Source: Ectothiorhodospiraceae bacterium
Lineage (GTDB): Bacteria > Pseudomonadota > Gammaproteobacteria > Nitrococcales > AK92
Assembly: GCA_029263635.1 (NCBI GenBank)
Contig: JAJUFY010000137.1
Span: 1-6,198, forward strand
Direction of reading: 5' to 3'
DNA: 6,198 nt
The notes under the pieces were generated by a model. The model saw only the letters and a list, made by a program, of their open reading frames with translations, was not told the DNA's origin and did not search any database. Within the stretch, counting starts at the first letter, position 1. Each line of letters opens with the position of its first letter. Both the position numbers and the translations under genes were made by a program. Shown piece by piece: positions 5,720-6,198 of the stretch.

Positions 5720-6198
5720 GCTTGGTCTCTTCCTGATGCTCGGGCTGGTGGTGCTGCTGGCCCTGGGCGTGCCCATCGCCTTTACCTTGGGCATGCTGGC
5801 CATCGCCGGCCTGTTCATCGCCGACGTCAATCCGGTGATCTTCGCCCAGCGCGTGCTGGCCGGCACCAACGTCTCCAGCCTGCTGGCCATTCCCGGCTTC
5901 ATTCTCGCCGGCGACCTGATGAGCGCCGGCGGCCTGTCGCGGCGGCTGGTGCGCTTTGCCGCAGCCCTGCTGGGCCACCTCAGCGGCGGCCTGAGCATGG
6001 CCACGGTGGCAGCCGGCACCTTCTTCGGCGCCATTTCCGGCTCGGCACCGGCCACCACCGCGGCGGTCGGCTCGGTGATGATCGACGAGATGGAAAAGCG
6101 CGGTTACAGCCGCGGCTACGGCGCGGCGCTGGCACCCGCAGTCGGCCCCATCGGCCAGATGATCCCGCCGTCGATCCCGAGGGTGGTGTGGGCGGTGC
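5712..6198 (+). CDS. dctM: TRAP transporter large permease subunit (DctM family), N-terminal 162 residues (3' end outside window)
   Basis: Large channel-forming subunit of the TRAP transporter, importing the DctP-bound carboxylate with a cation (Na+ or H+) gradient. The full-length family is about 425 residues, so only about the first third is present. It starts ATGAGTGAG inside the end of dctQ (8-base overlap). Residues 4-36 are a long hydrophobic stretch (helix 1 and re-entry), residues 52-70 a second (LLAIPGFILAGDLM), and 80-105 a third. Diagnostic DctM motifs are GAISGSAPATTAAVGS (107-122), DEMEKRGYSRGYGAAL (125-140) and GQMIPPSIP (148-156). One oddity near the edge is R157 (AGG at 6180-6182), directly after IPPSIP, where I expect methionine or another hydrophobic residue. 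No close Shine-Dalgarno is visible, fitting coupled translation from dctQ. Confidence 0.92.
   Translation, partial: MSELGLFLMLGLVVLLALGVPIAFTLGMLAIAGLFIADVNPVIFAQRVLAGTNVSSLLAIPGFILAGDLMSAGGLSRRLVRFAAALLGHLSGGLSMATVAAGTFFGAISGSAPATTAAVGSVMIDEMEKRGYSRGYGAALAPAVGPIGQMIPPSIPRVVWAV

Overview
The window is GC-rich (roughly two-thirds G+C by eye, with strong G/C bias at third codon positions) and looks like a proteobacterial chromosome. Protein resemblance suggests a beta- or gammaproteobacterium. The RelA N-terminus does not match the Pseudomonas aeruginosa RelA I remember, so I lean towards a betaproteobacterium such as a Rhodocyclales member, without certainty. No mobile elements, tRNA, rRNA or CRISPR arrays are visible.

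Layout. Positions 1-711 (minus strand) hold the first 237 codons of a relA-type (p)ppGpp synthetase gene that runs off the left edge. Positions 712-1175 are a divergent intergenic region. It carries a perfect 15-bp palindrome with the FadR-subfamily GntR operator pattern (centre 1111), a near-match upstream (centre 891), and an AT-rich A/T-tract between them. From about 1176 to the right edge, a plus-strand gene cluster runs: a large ydiJ-type FAD/Fe-S dehydrogenase (1176-4127), then a TRAP transporter in the order dctP (solute-binding protein, 4163-5167), dctQ (small permease, 5228-5719) and dctM (large permease, from 5712, cut by the right edge). dctQ and dctM overlap by 8 bases. A strong GC-rich stem-loop lies between dctP and dctQ.

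How it may work together. DctP would capture a carboxylate in the periplasm and DctQM would import it with a cation gradient. The YdiJ-like flavoprotein would oxidise a D-2-hydroxy acid, passing electrons through its Fe-S clusters towards the respiratory chain. The tight clustering suggests an uptake-and-oxidation module for a D-2-hydroxy acid (D-2-hydroxyglutarate, D-lactate or similar), repressed by an unlinked or out-of-window GntR/FadR-type regulator. The substrate is an inference. The parts are known families; what merits a second look is their coupling and the promoter architecture.
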